Positions 1-7,690 of a DNA stretch of 64,000 nucleotides are shown one piece after another. Origin of the DNA: Bacillota bacterium. GTDB taxonomy: Bacteria; Bacillota; Clostridia; Lachnospirales; Lachnospiraceae. The position numbers and the translations under genes are program-made. The stretch is taken from positions 1-64,000 of the forward strand of contig JAEWSH010000072.1 of NCBI GenBank assembly GCA_023398375.1. The letters run 5' to 3'. Each line of letters starts with the position of its first letter. The stretch's first letter is position 1. Below the pieces are notes generated by a model. It was not told the origin of the DNA. It searched no databases and was given only the letters and a program-made list of their open reading frames with translations.

Positions 1-31
1 GATAATTACTAATAGGTCGAGGGCTTATCCT
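1..31 (+). rRNA. 23S ribosomal RNA, 3' end (partial)
   Basis: The first bases contain ACTAATAGGTCGAGGGCTT, the highly conserved extreme 3' end of Firmicute 23S rRNA. Only this tail lies in the window and the rest is to the left. The exact last nucleotide (about 30-32) cannot be fixed by eye. Confidence 0.85.
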
Positions 32-173
32 AAAGGAGATGTCATTGATGACATCAGGGAATGTGTAGAAAGAACGGATGGAAAGAGATTAATCAGTATT
101 CGGTTTTGAAGGTATGAGAGTTTGGAAAATCAAAATTTTTAAATGCTAAATTCAAAATTAATATGATATAGAT
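32..173 (+). other. Post-23S spacer without a 5S rRNA
   Basis: After the 23S end comes about 80 bases of moderately GC-containing spacer, with a TTCGGTTTTGAAGG stretch of the kind that often precedes 5S rRNA in Clostridia. It then becomes very AT-rich. No 5S-like sequence follows before the terminator at 174, so this rRNA operon appears to end at 23S. Confidence 0.6.
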
Positions 174-212
174 AAAAGACATTATTAGAAAAATTAAAAT
201 AATGTCTTTTTT
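174..212 (+). terminator. Terminator of the rRNA operon
   Basis: A 13-bp stem, AAAAGACATTATT at 174-186 with AATAATGTCTTTT at 198-210, is followed by more T residues. This is a Rho-independent terminator shape, although the stem is AT-rich. Confidence 0.7.
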
Positions 213-215
213 AAT

Positions 216-248
216 ACGTAGAATGTGCCATCGCACATTCTACGTTTC
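216..248 (+). other. Second perfect hairpin behind the rRNA operon
   Basis: ACGTAGAATGTGC (216-228) pairs perfectly with GCACATTCTACGT (233-245) across a 4-base CATC loop, then TTTCCC. It is the strongest stem in the intergenic region. It could be a back-up terminator, but its T tract is only three bases long. Confidence 0.6.
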
Positions 249-321
249 CCAAATAGGATAACGAAGTTTATTTTTTTTAGTAGCTAAAAAATGGGTTAAT
301 TTTATTTATATTTATTTTCTA

Positions 322-359
322 TGTATTTTTATGAAATAATATGTTATAATGTGTACACA
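322..359 (+). promoter_or_regulatory. Probable cheV promoter with palindrome at the start site
   Basis: A perfect -10 box TATAAT lies at 345-350, about 50 bases before cheV. The sequence 17 bases upstream (TGTATT, 322-327) is a poor -35. The -10 runs straight into a perfect 10-base palindrome TGTGTACACA (350-359), a plausible operator at the transcription start. Confidence 0.45.
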
Positions 360-402
360 AATATACATATAAAATAAAATAGTTTTGTCGTGAGGTGCTG
401 AT

Positions 403-1296
403 ATGGATACAAAAATTCTATTGGAGAATGGAACAAATGAGTTAGAGGTATTAGAATTTACATTAGATGGAAATATTTATGGTATTAACGTAGCAAAGGT
501 AAAAGAAATTATTCCTTATCAGGCTGTTACGCCGGTTCCTAATGCACATCCAAGTATTGAAGGCATTTTCATGCCGCGTGATATTATGATTACAGCGATT
601 GATTTGAGAAATTGTTTACAACGAGGTGAATCGCAAAAAGGCGGTTTATTTATCATTACGAGTTTTAATAAACTGGATATAGCGTTTCATGTAGATTCTG
701 TTATTGGAATACATAGAGTATCGTGGAATCAGATTATTAAGCCTGATGCAACAATATCCAATGTAGAAGATGGTGTTTCAACAGGTATTATTAAACTGGA
801 TAATAAATTAATTATAATTTTGGATTTTGAAAAAATTATTACCGATATTAATCCGGAAACAGGGTTAAAGACAACAGAGATAGATGCGTTAGGGGAACGA
901 AGCAGAAGTGATGTACCGATTCTTATAGCTGAGGATTCAGTATTATTAAACAAATTGATTGTTGATTCTTTGAAAAAGGCTGGTTACCATAATTTGATTC
1001 ATACTGAAAATGGACAACAGGCTTGGGCGGTTATTGAAGATTGTAAAAAAGACGGGACATTAGATCAACATGTTCAATGTGTTATCACAGATATAGAAAT
1101 GCCTATCATGGATGGTCACAGATTAACGAAATTAATTAAGACAGATGAAAAGACAAACCATATTCCAGTCATTATTTTTTCTTCCTTAGTAAATGAAGAA
1201 ATGAAACGTAAGGGCGAAGCGCTAGGTGCAGATGCACAATTGTCAAAACCTGAGATTGGAAATCTGGTACATGAAATTGATAAATTAGTAAAATAA
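403..1296 (+). CDS. cheV: CheV-type chemotaxis coupling protein
   Basis: The 297-residue product has an N-terminal CheW-like domain (about 10-155; it begins LEVLEFTLDGNIYGIN and contains VKEIIPYQAVTPVPN) and a C-terminal response-regulator receiver domain (about 170-295). The receiver has ITDIEMPIMDG with phosphoacceptor Asp230 and a conserved Lys in QLSKPE. CheV proteins couple chemoreceptors to the CheA kinase and adjust sensitivity when phosphorylated. Length and domain order are normal for the family. The ATG at 403 follows GAGGTG at suitable spacing. The gene is alone, with its own promoter and terminator. It fits with the chemoreceptor gene at 60568 and implies a motile cell. Confidence 0.93.
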   Translation: MDTKILLENGTNELEVLEFTLDGNIYGINVAKVKEIIPYQAVTPVPNAHPSIEGIFMPRDIMITAIDLRNCLQRGESQKGGLFIITSFNKLDIAFHVDSVIGIHRVSWNQIIKPDATISNVEDGVSTGIIKLDNKLIIILDFEKIITDINPETGLKTTEIDALGERSRSDVPILIAEDSVLLNKLIVDSLKKAGYHNLIHTENGQQAWAVIEDCKKDGTLDQHVQCVITDIEMPIMDGHRLTKLIKTDEKTNHIPVIIFSSLVNEEMKRKGEALGADAQLSKPEIGNLVHEIDKLVK

Positions 1297-1320
1297 TTTA
1301 TTACATTAAAGAATACATAG

Positions 1321-1345
1321 AAAGCCGGGATATTCCCGGCTTTAC
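1321..1345 (+). terminator. cheV terminator
   Basis: AAAGCCGGGA (1321-1330), TAT loop, TCCCGGCTTT (1334-1343): a perfect GC-rich 10-bp stem ending in T residues, 25 bases after the cheV stop. Confidence 0.85.
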
Positions 1346-1406
1346 TAAATATAGAAGCAAGCAAGAGGGCCGATTTTCTTTTACATAAAAGTTAGGATAC
1401 AAAGAA

Positions 1407-2192
1407 ATGGAAGATAAGTTTGAACAGTTAAAAAAGAATATTACAGATGCAGATATGATACTTGTAGGAATTGGTGAAGAATTTGAGGAACAATTTAATG
1501 TACTAGAAAAAAACGATAAATATAAAAATTTAATTATCAACAGTAAAAAGCATGATAATCATAAACTATTAGAACAATTTATAAAAAGCAGATATTTAAG
1601 TGAATGTAACAATGAGGCTGTTATAAGTGCTTATCAATTGTTAGAAAATTTGATTCGAGAAAAAAACTATTTTATTGTAAGTACATGCAAAGACAAGTAT
1701 ATTACCTATACAAAGTTAAAAAAAGATAGAATGGTATTTCCATGTGGAAATTACCAATATTTGCAATGCGCCAAAAAATGTGAAGATGAATTATTTGATG
1801 CGAGTGGATACGTAGAAGAAATCATTGCAAAAGTCGATGGCACAAATAAGAATATTGATTTACCAACATGTAGAAAATGTGGAGCTCCACTGGTGTTCAA
1901 TAATGTTTATGTTGAAAATTATAATGAAAATGGATATATAGCGCAATGGAAAGTTTACTCAAAGTGGCTGCAGGGGACATTGAACCAAAAATTGTGTATT
2001 TTAGAATTAGGAGTAGGTGTAAGCTATCCAACAGTAATCAGGTGGCCATTTGAAAAAATAGCTTTTTTTAATCAGAAATCGGTTTTTTACCGAGTACATA
2101 GTAAATTATATCAATTATCAGAAGAATTGAAAAATAATGGCATATCTATTTCTGAAAATCCGATTACTTTTTTAACAAAAAATTTGTCTTAA
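1407..2192 (+). CDS. Sirtuin-like protein with degenerate catalytic motifs
   Basis: The 261-residue protein has the general plan of a Sir2 domain. It starts with a helix and ADMILVGIGEEF (15-26), where sirtuins carry the GAGIS nucleotide-binding turn. It has a four-cysteine zinc site (C121, C125, C155, C158) and ends in LELGVGVSYPTVIRWPFE, matching the GTSL...R.P region of sirtuins. The catalytic parts differ: where active sirtuins have TQNID, this one has STCKDK (92-97), and the catalytic His of HG(S/N) is replaced by Cys in PCGNYQYLQC (C113). NAD-dependent deacetylase activity therefore seems doubtful; ADP-ribosyl binding or transfer is possible. The start is supported by AGGA at 1394-1397. 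It is a single gene between cheV and a charged membrane protein gene. The sirtuin link is my recognition of motifs, not a search. Confidence 0.6.
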   Translation: MEDKFEQLKKNITDADMILVGIGEEFEEQFNVLEKNDKYKNLIINSKKHDNHKLLEQFIKSRYLSECNNEAVISAYQLLENLIREKNYFIVSTCKDKYITYTKLKKDRMVFPCGNYQYLQCAKKCEDELFDASGYVEEIIAKVDGTNKNIDLPTCRKCGAPLVFNNVYVENYNENGYIAQWKVYSKWLQGTLNQKLCILELGVGVSYPTVIRWPFEKIAFFNQKSVFYRVHSKLYQLSEELKNNGISISENPITFLTKNLS

Positions 2193-2321
2193 TAAGTTAA
2201 ATATGATAGACTTAATCTGTATTAACTAAAATATTGTATATTTAATTTAAATTATTAATGCAAAAGATAAATTTTTGATTTATGACAGGTGAAAGTACAT
2301 TATGATTGCGGAGGAAATCGC

Positions 2322-4463
2322 ATGAGTTTAAATGAAGAATATTTAGACGAATTATTGAAAAAAGCGGTTACCACGGAGGATGATAATTCAAAAAGCCAAC
2401 CCGTGTTAAACAAGAAAACGAATGAAAAAGAGCTGATGAAAGAAGTTCTAGATAACGAACGAGATATAGAAGAAACGCAAGAAAAGAAACATACATTTTC
2501 AGAAGATGATCTAACAGAGATGTTAGAACATTTGGAGGAAATAGATGCGTCTTCCATTAGTGATACTGATATTTCTGAAGATTCATTTATTTCGGAACCG
2601 GTGGTTAAAGAGACCATGTTAGAAGAACCGGTAACGGAAATGGATATATCAGAGGCAGAATACGATGAAGAAGAGAATGACGAGGCAACTACCATGGCAG
2701 AAAGTGCAGAATATATGTCTGATATTGATGAATTATTGAAAAACATAGAAGAAACATCTTCAGAAATTCCAAAGGACGGTACACAGGAATTACAATCACA
2801 AGAGGATAATTTGAATGAAATAATAAATGGAATTAACGATAACGGAACAGTAGAAAATAATTTGAGTGAAAATGAACTTCATGATGCAGATACCCCTGCA
2901 GACGGGCAGGATGATTCAGAAATAGAGGATTCAGAGTTCCCTGTACAAAAAGAAGAAAGTACTGATGGAACTGCTTATGATGATGCGGTTTCGGAGAATG
3001 TAGATATCATGTCTTTGTTAGGTGCAATGGATGATGATGGTGAGCTTGCAGAAATTGGTGATTTGCTGCAAAAAGATGAAAATCATGAAGCAATTGATAA
3101 TGATGATATGATGGCAATGTTAGAACAGGCTGCAGCGTTAGAAGAACAAAATAAAAAAGAGGCAGTGGATAGTGTAAAAAATGAGATAAATGAAGATTCA
3201 GATGATATAGGAGAAGAAAAGAAGAAAAAAGGATTTTTCGGCTGGAAGAAAAAAAAGAAAGCTAAAAAAGAGGAAGAAAATCCATTAGAAGAAATACTAG
3301 AAGAAGAAACATCGGAGACAAAAATATCAGAAGAAAATCTGTCAGAAAACGAGGACAGCTCAGATAATAAAGCAGTAAAAGTGAAGAAAAAAAGTATTCT
3401 CGCTAAAATATTAGATTTATTTTTCGAAGAAGAAAATATAGAAGAATTTGTTCCTGGTGTTGGAGAAGAAGGCGCCTCAGACGAGAATATTGCTATTCTA
3501 GAACAATTAGATAAAGAGAAGTTAGAAAAGAAAAAAGAGAAAAAGAAAAAAGAGAAGAAGAAAAAGGAAAAAAAACCGAAAGAAAAGAAGGAAAGAGAAA
3601 AGAAACCCAAGAAACAAAAGGTACCAAAGGAACCAAAAAAGCAGGAACCAGATGATAGGCCGGATAAAAAAATACCTGGAAAAAAAATTATTGGTGTTGC
3701 AATATTTGCAATCACTATTTTAACAGTATTATTAATTATAGTTATTCTAATTCCAAATAAAATTGCATTACAAAATGCAACAATGGCTTATGAGGAGCAG
3801 GATTATAAAACGGCATACATAACACTCGCAGGAATGAAAATAAATGAGAAGGAAAAGACTATCTTAAAAAAAACAACAGTGATTCTGGAATTACAGGAAA
3901 AATATGACGCTTACGTGAATTATGAGAAGATGGGGATGAAGATGGAAGCCCTGAATTCCTTGTTTCAAGGAATAATAAGATACGATAAATTAAATCCTTA
4001 TGCACAAGAAATGAAAGTCTCTCCAGAATTAGATAATACTTATCAGCAGATAATTTCGGCACTGGACCAAAATTATGGTATCTCGGAAGCGGAAGCCAGG
4101 GAAATTATTGCTTATGATAAAGTTACCTATACGAAAAAACTGGATTCTATGATAAATGGTACAGAATTTATCGACCCAAATGCCCCGGTTGCAGAGCCTG
4201 AAACTTTGGAGGATATGCTTCCGGAAGAAGAGTTAATGATGCAGGAAACGAACAAGGCTAATAAATCAGCAGAAGAAACAACAGAAGGAACAACTGAGGA
4301 AAATAATTCTACAGAAGATGTAAAAAGCAATGATACAGAATCAGAAAAAAGTACGGAACAGGAGGGGAGAGAATTATTTAGCGGAAATGTTAGCGGCAGT
4401 GGCGGAACAGTAGATTTTAGCGAACAAGGCATAGAGGAGCAACAGGATGATAGCAATAATTGA
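2322..4463 (+). CDS. Highly charged single-pass membrane protein with acidic helix repeats
   Basis: I do not recognise a family. The ATG at 2322 has GGAGGA six bases upstream; an in-frame GTG at 2289 has no ribosome site. The 713-residue product has four zones. Residues 1-300 are very acidic and carry about six short motifs of the form D/N-D/E-x-hydrophobic-x-E/x-L/M-L (for example SEDDLTEMLEHL, MSDIDELLKNI, NDDMMAMLEQA). Residues about 300-450 are lysine/glutamate-rich, including long KKKEKKKKEKK runs. One membrane helix lies at about 455-478 (IIGVAIFAITILTVLLIIVI). Then comes a helical region of about 130 residues that starts AYEEQDYKTAYITLAGM and may be TPR-like, and a Ser/Thr/Glu-rich tail. 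The amino half is probably cytoplasmic because of the lysine runs. The end overlaps hisH by 17 bases. A scaffold or adaptor role is only inference. Confidence 0.7.
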   Translation: MSLNEEYLDELLKKAVTTEDDNSKSQPVLNKKTNEKELMKEVLDNERDIEETQEKKHTFSEDDLTEMLEHLEEIDASSISDTDISEDSFISEPVVKETMLEEPVTEMDISEAEYDEEENDEATTMAESAEYMSDIDELLKNIEETSSEIPKDGTQELQSQEDNLNEIINGINDNGTVENNLSENELHDADTPADGQDDSEIEDSEFPVQKEESTDGTAYDDAVSENVDIMSLLGAMDDDGELAEIGDLLQKDENHEAIDNDDMMAMLEQAAALEEQNKKEAVDSVKNEINEDSDDIGEEKKKKGFFGWKKKKKAKKEEENPLEEILEEETSETKISEENLSENEDSSDNKAVKVKKKSILAKILDLFFEEENIEEFVPGVGEEGASDENIAILEQLDKEKLEKKKEKKKKEKKKKEKKPKEKKEREKKPKKQKVPKEPKKQEPDDRPDKKIPGKKIIGVAIFAITILTVLLIIVILIPNKIALQNATMAYEEQDYKTAYITLAGMKINEKEKTILKKTTVILELQEKYDAYVNYEKMGMKMEALNSLFQGIIRYDKLNPYAQEMKVSPELDNTYQQIISALDQNYGISEAEAREIIAYDKVTYTKKLDSMINGTEFIDPNAPVAEPETLEDMLPEEELMMQETNKANKSAEETTEGTTEENNSTEDVKSNDTESEKSTEQEGRELFSGNVSGSGGTVDFSEQGIEEQQDDSNN

Positions 4464-5067
4464 CTATGATGCAGGAAATATCAAAAGCGTAGAAAAAGCA
4501 TTGGTGGCTTTTGGAGAAGAAGTAGTTGTATCAAGAGACAAAGATGTTATATTAGGAGCTGAGAAGGTGATTTTACCCGGTGTTGGATCATTTGGAGATG
4601 CTATGGGAAAAATTCGCTCATATGGCTTGGAAGAAGTCATAAAAGAAGTTGTGCATAGAGGAACTCCACTTCTGGGAATATGTCTTGGACTGCAATTATT
4701 ATTTGAGTCTAGTGATGAATCGAATGGTGTGAAAGGACTTGGAATTCTGAAAGGGCAGATTCTAAGAATACCTGATAAAGAAGGATTAAAAATCCCGCAT
4801 ATTGGTTGGAATTCTCTTAAATTTCCCAATAAAGGGATTCTTTTTTCTGGCATTAAAGAAGAGGCCTTTGTTTACTTTGTGCATTCTTATTATTTAAAAG
4901 CGAAAGAGCCTGGTATCGTAACGGCCACAACAGAATATAGTACGCTGATTCATGCGGCTGTTGAGCAGGAAAATGTGTACGCATGTCAATTTCACCCTGA
5001 AAAAAGTTCGGAAGTGGGGCTTGCGATCTTAAAGAATTTCATTCGAATAGGCAGGGAGGACAGATAA
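4447..5067 (+). CDS. hisH: Imidazole glycerol phosphate synthase, glutamine amidotransferase subunit
   Basis: The 206-residue product is a class I glutamine amidotransferase. It has MIAIIDYDAGNIKSVEKAL at the start, the oxyanion strand region PGVGSFGDAM, the nucleophile elbow GICLGLQLLF with the catalytic Cys, and CQFHPEKSS with the catalytic His. HisH supplies ammonia to HisF for making imidazole glycerol phosphate and AICAR in histidine synthesis. The ATG overlaps the upstream gene by 17 bases and has GAGGAG just before it. hisF starts on the next base after its stop, so the subunits are translationally coupled. No other histidine gene is in the window. Confidence 0.95.
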   Translation: MIAIIDYDAGNIKSVEKALVAFGEEVVVSRDKDVILGAEKVILPGVGSFGDAMGKIRSYGLEEVIKEVVHRGTPLLGICLGLQLLFESSDESNGVKGLGILKGQILRIPDKEGLKIPHIGWNSLKFPNKGILFSGIKEEAFVYFVHSYYLKAKEPGIVTATTEYSTLIHAAVEQENVYACQFHPEKSSEVGLAILKNFIRIGREDR

Positions 5068-5829
5068 ATGCATACAAAAAGAATAATTCCTTGTTTGGAT
5101 GTACACAATGGACGTGTTGTAAAAGGTGTTAACTTTGTAAATTTAAAAGATGCGGGAGATCCTGTATCGATAGCAGAAGCATATGACAAGGCAGGCGCGG
5201 ACGAATTGGTGTTTTTGGACATTACAGCTTCTTCAGATGCAAGGGAAACAGTCGTGGATATGGTCAGAAGAGTTGCAGAAAAAGTTTTTATTCCATTTAC
5301 AGTAGGCGGCGGAATTCGTACTGTTAGTGATTTTAAGGCAATTTTACGTGAGGGCGCGGATAAGATATCTATTAACTCTTCTGCCATCAACAATCCCAAT
5401 TTGATCAGTGATGCAGCAGATAAATTTGGAAGCCAGTGCGTGGTGATAGCAATTGATGCAAAAAGGAGAGCTGACGGATCGGGATGGAATATTTATAAGA
5501 ATGGTGGGCGTGTTGATGTTGGGATAGATGCTGTTGAATGGGCTATGAAGGCAGATAAATTAGGAGCTGGAGAGATTCTGTTAACGAGTATGGATTGTGA
5601 TGGAACCAAAACAGGCTATGATGTAGAACTTACAAAAGTCATATCAGAAAATGTGTCGATACCGGTAATTGCTTCAGGAGGTGCAGGTACTTTAGCTCAT
5701 TTTTCAGATGCTTTAACCGTTGGGAAAGCCGATGCAGCTTTGGCCGCGTCTTTGTTCCATTTTAAAGAACTTGAGGTTCGTGAAGTAAAAGAATATTTAA
5801 GGAGTAAAGGCGTATCTGTTCGTCTTTAG
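5068..5829 (+). CDS. hisF: Imidazole glycerol phosphate synthase, cyclase subunit
   Basis: The 253-residue TIM barrel starts MHTKRIIPCLDVHNGRVVKGVNF, which carries the first catalytic Asp of HisF (CLDV). The second is in LLTSMDCDGTKTGYD. Phosphate-binding segments VGGGIRT and ASGGAG are present. With HisH it converts PRFAR to imidazole glycerol phosphate and AICAR in the cytoplasm. It follows hisH without any gap. It is of normal length and looks intact. The hisH-hisF pair stands apart from the rest of a histidine operon. Confidence 0.96.
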   Translation: MHTKRIIPCLDVHNGRVVKGVNFVNLKDAGDPVSIAEAYDKAGADELVFLDITASSDARETVVDMVRRVAEKVFIPFTVGGGIRTVSDFKAILREGADKISINSSAINNPNLISDAADKFGSQCVVIAIDAKRRADGSGWNIYKNGGRVDVGIDAVEWAMKADKLGAGEILLTSMDCDGTKTGYDVELTKVISENVSIPVIASGGAGTLAHFSDALTVGKADAALAASLFHFKELEVREVKEYLRSKGVSVRL

Positions 5830-5856
5830 CCTGTTTTAGAAGGAAGTGTATTAAAG

Positions 5857-6531
5857 ATGCCACCAATTAATAATGACTGGTTAAAAACATTATCACAAGA
5901 ATTTCATAAAGAATATTATAAAAAACTACATCATATTGTGATAGAAGAATATAACACAAAACAAATATTTCCTGCAGCAGATGACATTTTTAATGCATTT
6001 CATCTAACTCCTTTTCAGAATGTAAAGGTAGTTATATTGGGTCAGGATCCATATCATAATATAGGACAGGCACATGGATTATGTTTTTCGGTTAAGCCTG
6101 ATGTTGAAATTCCTCCATCGTTAGTGAACATCTACAAGGAATTACAAGATGATTTGGGCTGCTATATACCAAACAATGGTTATTTGGTAAAATGGGCTGA
6201 GCAGGGAGTTCTGATGCTGAACACCGTACTTACGGTAAGGGCGCATCAGGCAAATTCGCATAAAGGAATCGGGTGGGAAGAGTTTACGGATGCAGCAATC
6301 AGAGAATTGAACAAGGAAGACAGACCACTTGTATTTGTTTTATGGGGAGCCCCTGCACAACGTAAGAAGGAAATGCTTACAAATTCAAAACATTTAATTT
6401 TGGAAGCGCCGCATCCAAGTCCGCTGTCAGCATATCGCGGTTTTTTTGGAAGTAAACCATTTAGCAGGACAAATGCATATTTGGAACAGAATGGGTTATT
6501 GCCAATTGACTGGCAGATTGAGAACGTATAA
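5857..6531 (+). CDS. ung: Uracil-DNA glycosylase
   Basis: The 224-residue family 1 UDG removes uracil from DNA as the first step of base excision repair. It contains the catalytic water-activating motif GQDPYHN, the uracil-recognition region GLCFSV, the LWGAPAQ strand and the DNA-intercalation loop HPSPLSAYRGFFG. All key residues are visible and length is typical. The ATG follows AAGGAAG at workable spacing. It starts 28 bases after hisF and is closed by a terminator, so it probably shares the hisH-hisF transcript. Confidence 0.97.
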   Translation: MPPINNDWLKTLSQEFHKEYYKKLHHIVIEEYNTKQIFPAADDIFNAFHLTPFQNVKVVILGQDPYHNIGQAHGLCFSVKPDVEIPPSLVNIYKELQDDLGCYIPNNGYLVKWAEQGVLMLNTVLTVRAHQANSHKGIGWEEFTDAAIRELNKEDRPLVFVLWGAPAQRKKEMLTNSKHLILEAPHPSPLSAYRGFFGSKPFSRTNAYLEQNGLLPIDWQIENV

Positions 6532-6544
6532 TTGAACATGTTAT

Positions 6545-6577
6545 AAAAAGGCTGTATTCTATGGATACAGTCTTTTT
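6545..6577 (+). terminator. Terminator after ung
   Basis: AAAAAGGCTGTAT (6545-6557) pairs with ATACAGTCTTTTT (6565-6577), with one G-T wobble and a 7-base loop, ending in five T residues. Confidence 0.85.
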
Positions 6578-6709
6578 GTTATAGGATTAGGGGGGATTCA
6601 AAGTCAAAAATGTTAAGTCACTGGATGAATACAAACTCATATAAAATATATTTTAATATTTGAAGTAAAAATACGACTCAAATCGTTATAGTATATGAAT
6701 AGAGCAAAA

Positions 6710-6726
6710 AGGAGGCGGGTAAGATT
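6710..6726 (+). promoter_or_regulatory. Strong ribosome site pointing to an ATT start codon
   Basis: AGGAGG at 6710-6715 is the best Shine-Dalgarno sequence in this area. Eight bases downstream, in the sigma-factor frame, the codon is ATT (6724-6726), preceded by AAG. No ATG, GTG or TTG lies in that frame until GTG 6745, which is 29 bases from the ribosome site. Confidence 0.5.
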
Positions 6727-7233
6727 AGTGATCAGGAATTTTTAGTGCATTTGATTGATACATATCAAAATTTAGTTTTTTCTATTTGCTATAAATTTAC
6801 CGGTAATTATTTTGATGCAGAAGATCTTGCACAAGATACTTTTATATCCGCATATAAGAATCAAGCTCGATTCGATGGAAGAAATGAAAAGGCCTGGATA
6901 TGTAAAATAGCAACAAACAAATGTCTGGATTATAAAAGAAAAGCAAGCAATAATCAAATACCGACAGAAGGTACTTATTTCAATGAATTGATAGATAAAA
7001 ATGGATCGACAGAAGAAAATTGTATGGACAAATTAATAAAAGAGCAATTATTAAATTTTTGCAGGCAATTGCGACCACCTTACGATGAGATAGCATTGGA
7101 TTATTTTTATAAGGAACTATCAGTTTCAAAGATGGCTGAATTATATGAAAGAAATGAAAAAACAATTCAGACACAAATCTACAGGGCAAAGGCGATGCTG
7201 CGTAAGCTGTATGGAAAGGAGTTGCAAGGATGA
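6724..7233 (+). CDS. ECF-type RNA polymerase sigma factor, probable non-canonical start
   Basis: Reading from ATT 6724 gives 169 residues (ISDQEFLVHLIDTYQNLVFS...). Region 2 includes YFDAEDLAQDTFISAYKN, the -10 recognition and core-binding part. Region 4 includes ALDYFYKELSVSKMAELYERNEKTIQTQIYRAKAML as a helix-turn-helix, though that stretch is spread over about 36 residues. Starting at GTG 6745 would remove the first residues of the region 2 helix and leave a poor ribosome site. The gene overlaps the next one by four bases (ATGA), a classic sigma/anti-sigma coupling. ECF sigma factors of this sort usually answer envelope stress and regulate their own operon. I cannot name the signal. The start is uncertain; the family is clear. 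Confidence 0.85.
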   Translation: MSDQEFLVHLIDTYQNLVFSICYKFTGNYFDAEDLAQDTFISAYKNQARFDGRNEKAWICKIATNKCLDYKRKASNNQIPTEGTYFNELIDKNGSTEENCMDKLIKEQLLNFCRQLRPPYDEIALDYFYKELSVSKMAELYERNEKTIQTQIYRAKAMLRKLYGKELQG

Positions 7234-7685
7234 TTGAGAATATAGATAAGAAACCAATGGAGATATTAAATGAACATGAAAATCCTTGTCTTATCATGGA
7301 TCGGGAAATGACTGATGTAGAACTTGCAAAATTCATTCAGATGATAGAGAACGATGCTATGTTGACAGCACCACGTCGTCTGAAAGAAAACATTCTTGAT
7401 GAAAGTATGCAATTAGCAACGAAAATAGTAAAAAAATCCAATACTATATCGATAAAAATGCAATTGCTTCTGTATAGTCTGAAAATATCAGCTGCTGTTG
7501 CAGGAGCTATATTCTTATTAGGAGTGATACAGATAGATTCATCACTGATAGCGCAAGCTGTAAATAAGCCAATAAAAGAGCAGAAAGAAACAACACAATC
7601 AGTAACAGAAACTTTAAGTGAAAAATCAAATGCAGTGAGCAGTGCATTAAATAATTTTTCAAGTAATTTAATAAATTGGAGGTAA
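7230..7685 (+). CDS. Probable membrane anti-sigma factor
   Basis: The 151-residue product has a soluble N-terminal part (1-75), one membrane helix at about 79-100 (LLLYSLKISAAVAGAIFLLGVI) and a short polar external tail. It lacks the HxxxCxxC zinc motif of common anti-sigmas. Its place, overlapping the sigma gene by four bases and with AAGGAG before the ATG, and its topology suggest that it holds the sigma factor at the membrane. This is inferred from context and not from a recognised domain. Confidence 0.6.
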   Translation: MIENIDKKPMEILNEHENPCLIMDREMTDVELAKFIQMIENDAMLTAPRRLKENILDESMQLATKIVKKSNTISIKMQLLLYSLKISAAVAGAIFLLGVIQIDSSLIAQAVNKPIKEQKETTQSVTETLSEKSNAVSSALNNFSSNLINWR

Positions 7686-7690
7686 TTATT

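Noticed and set aside
3083..3715. Antisense reading frame rich in Phe and Ser
   Set aside because: It is the mirror of the lysine-rich coding region on the other strand; no ribosome site or recognisable domain.
6592..6709. ECF-type autoregulated promoter before the sigma factor
   Set aside because: CGTTATA at about 6684 resembles an ECF -10, but no matching -35 of known class could be pointed out with confidence.
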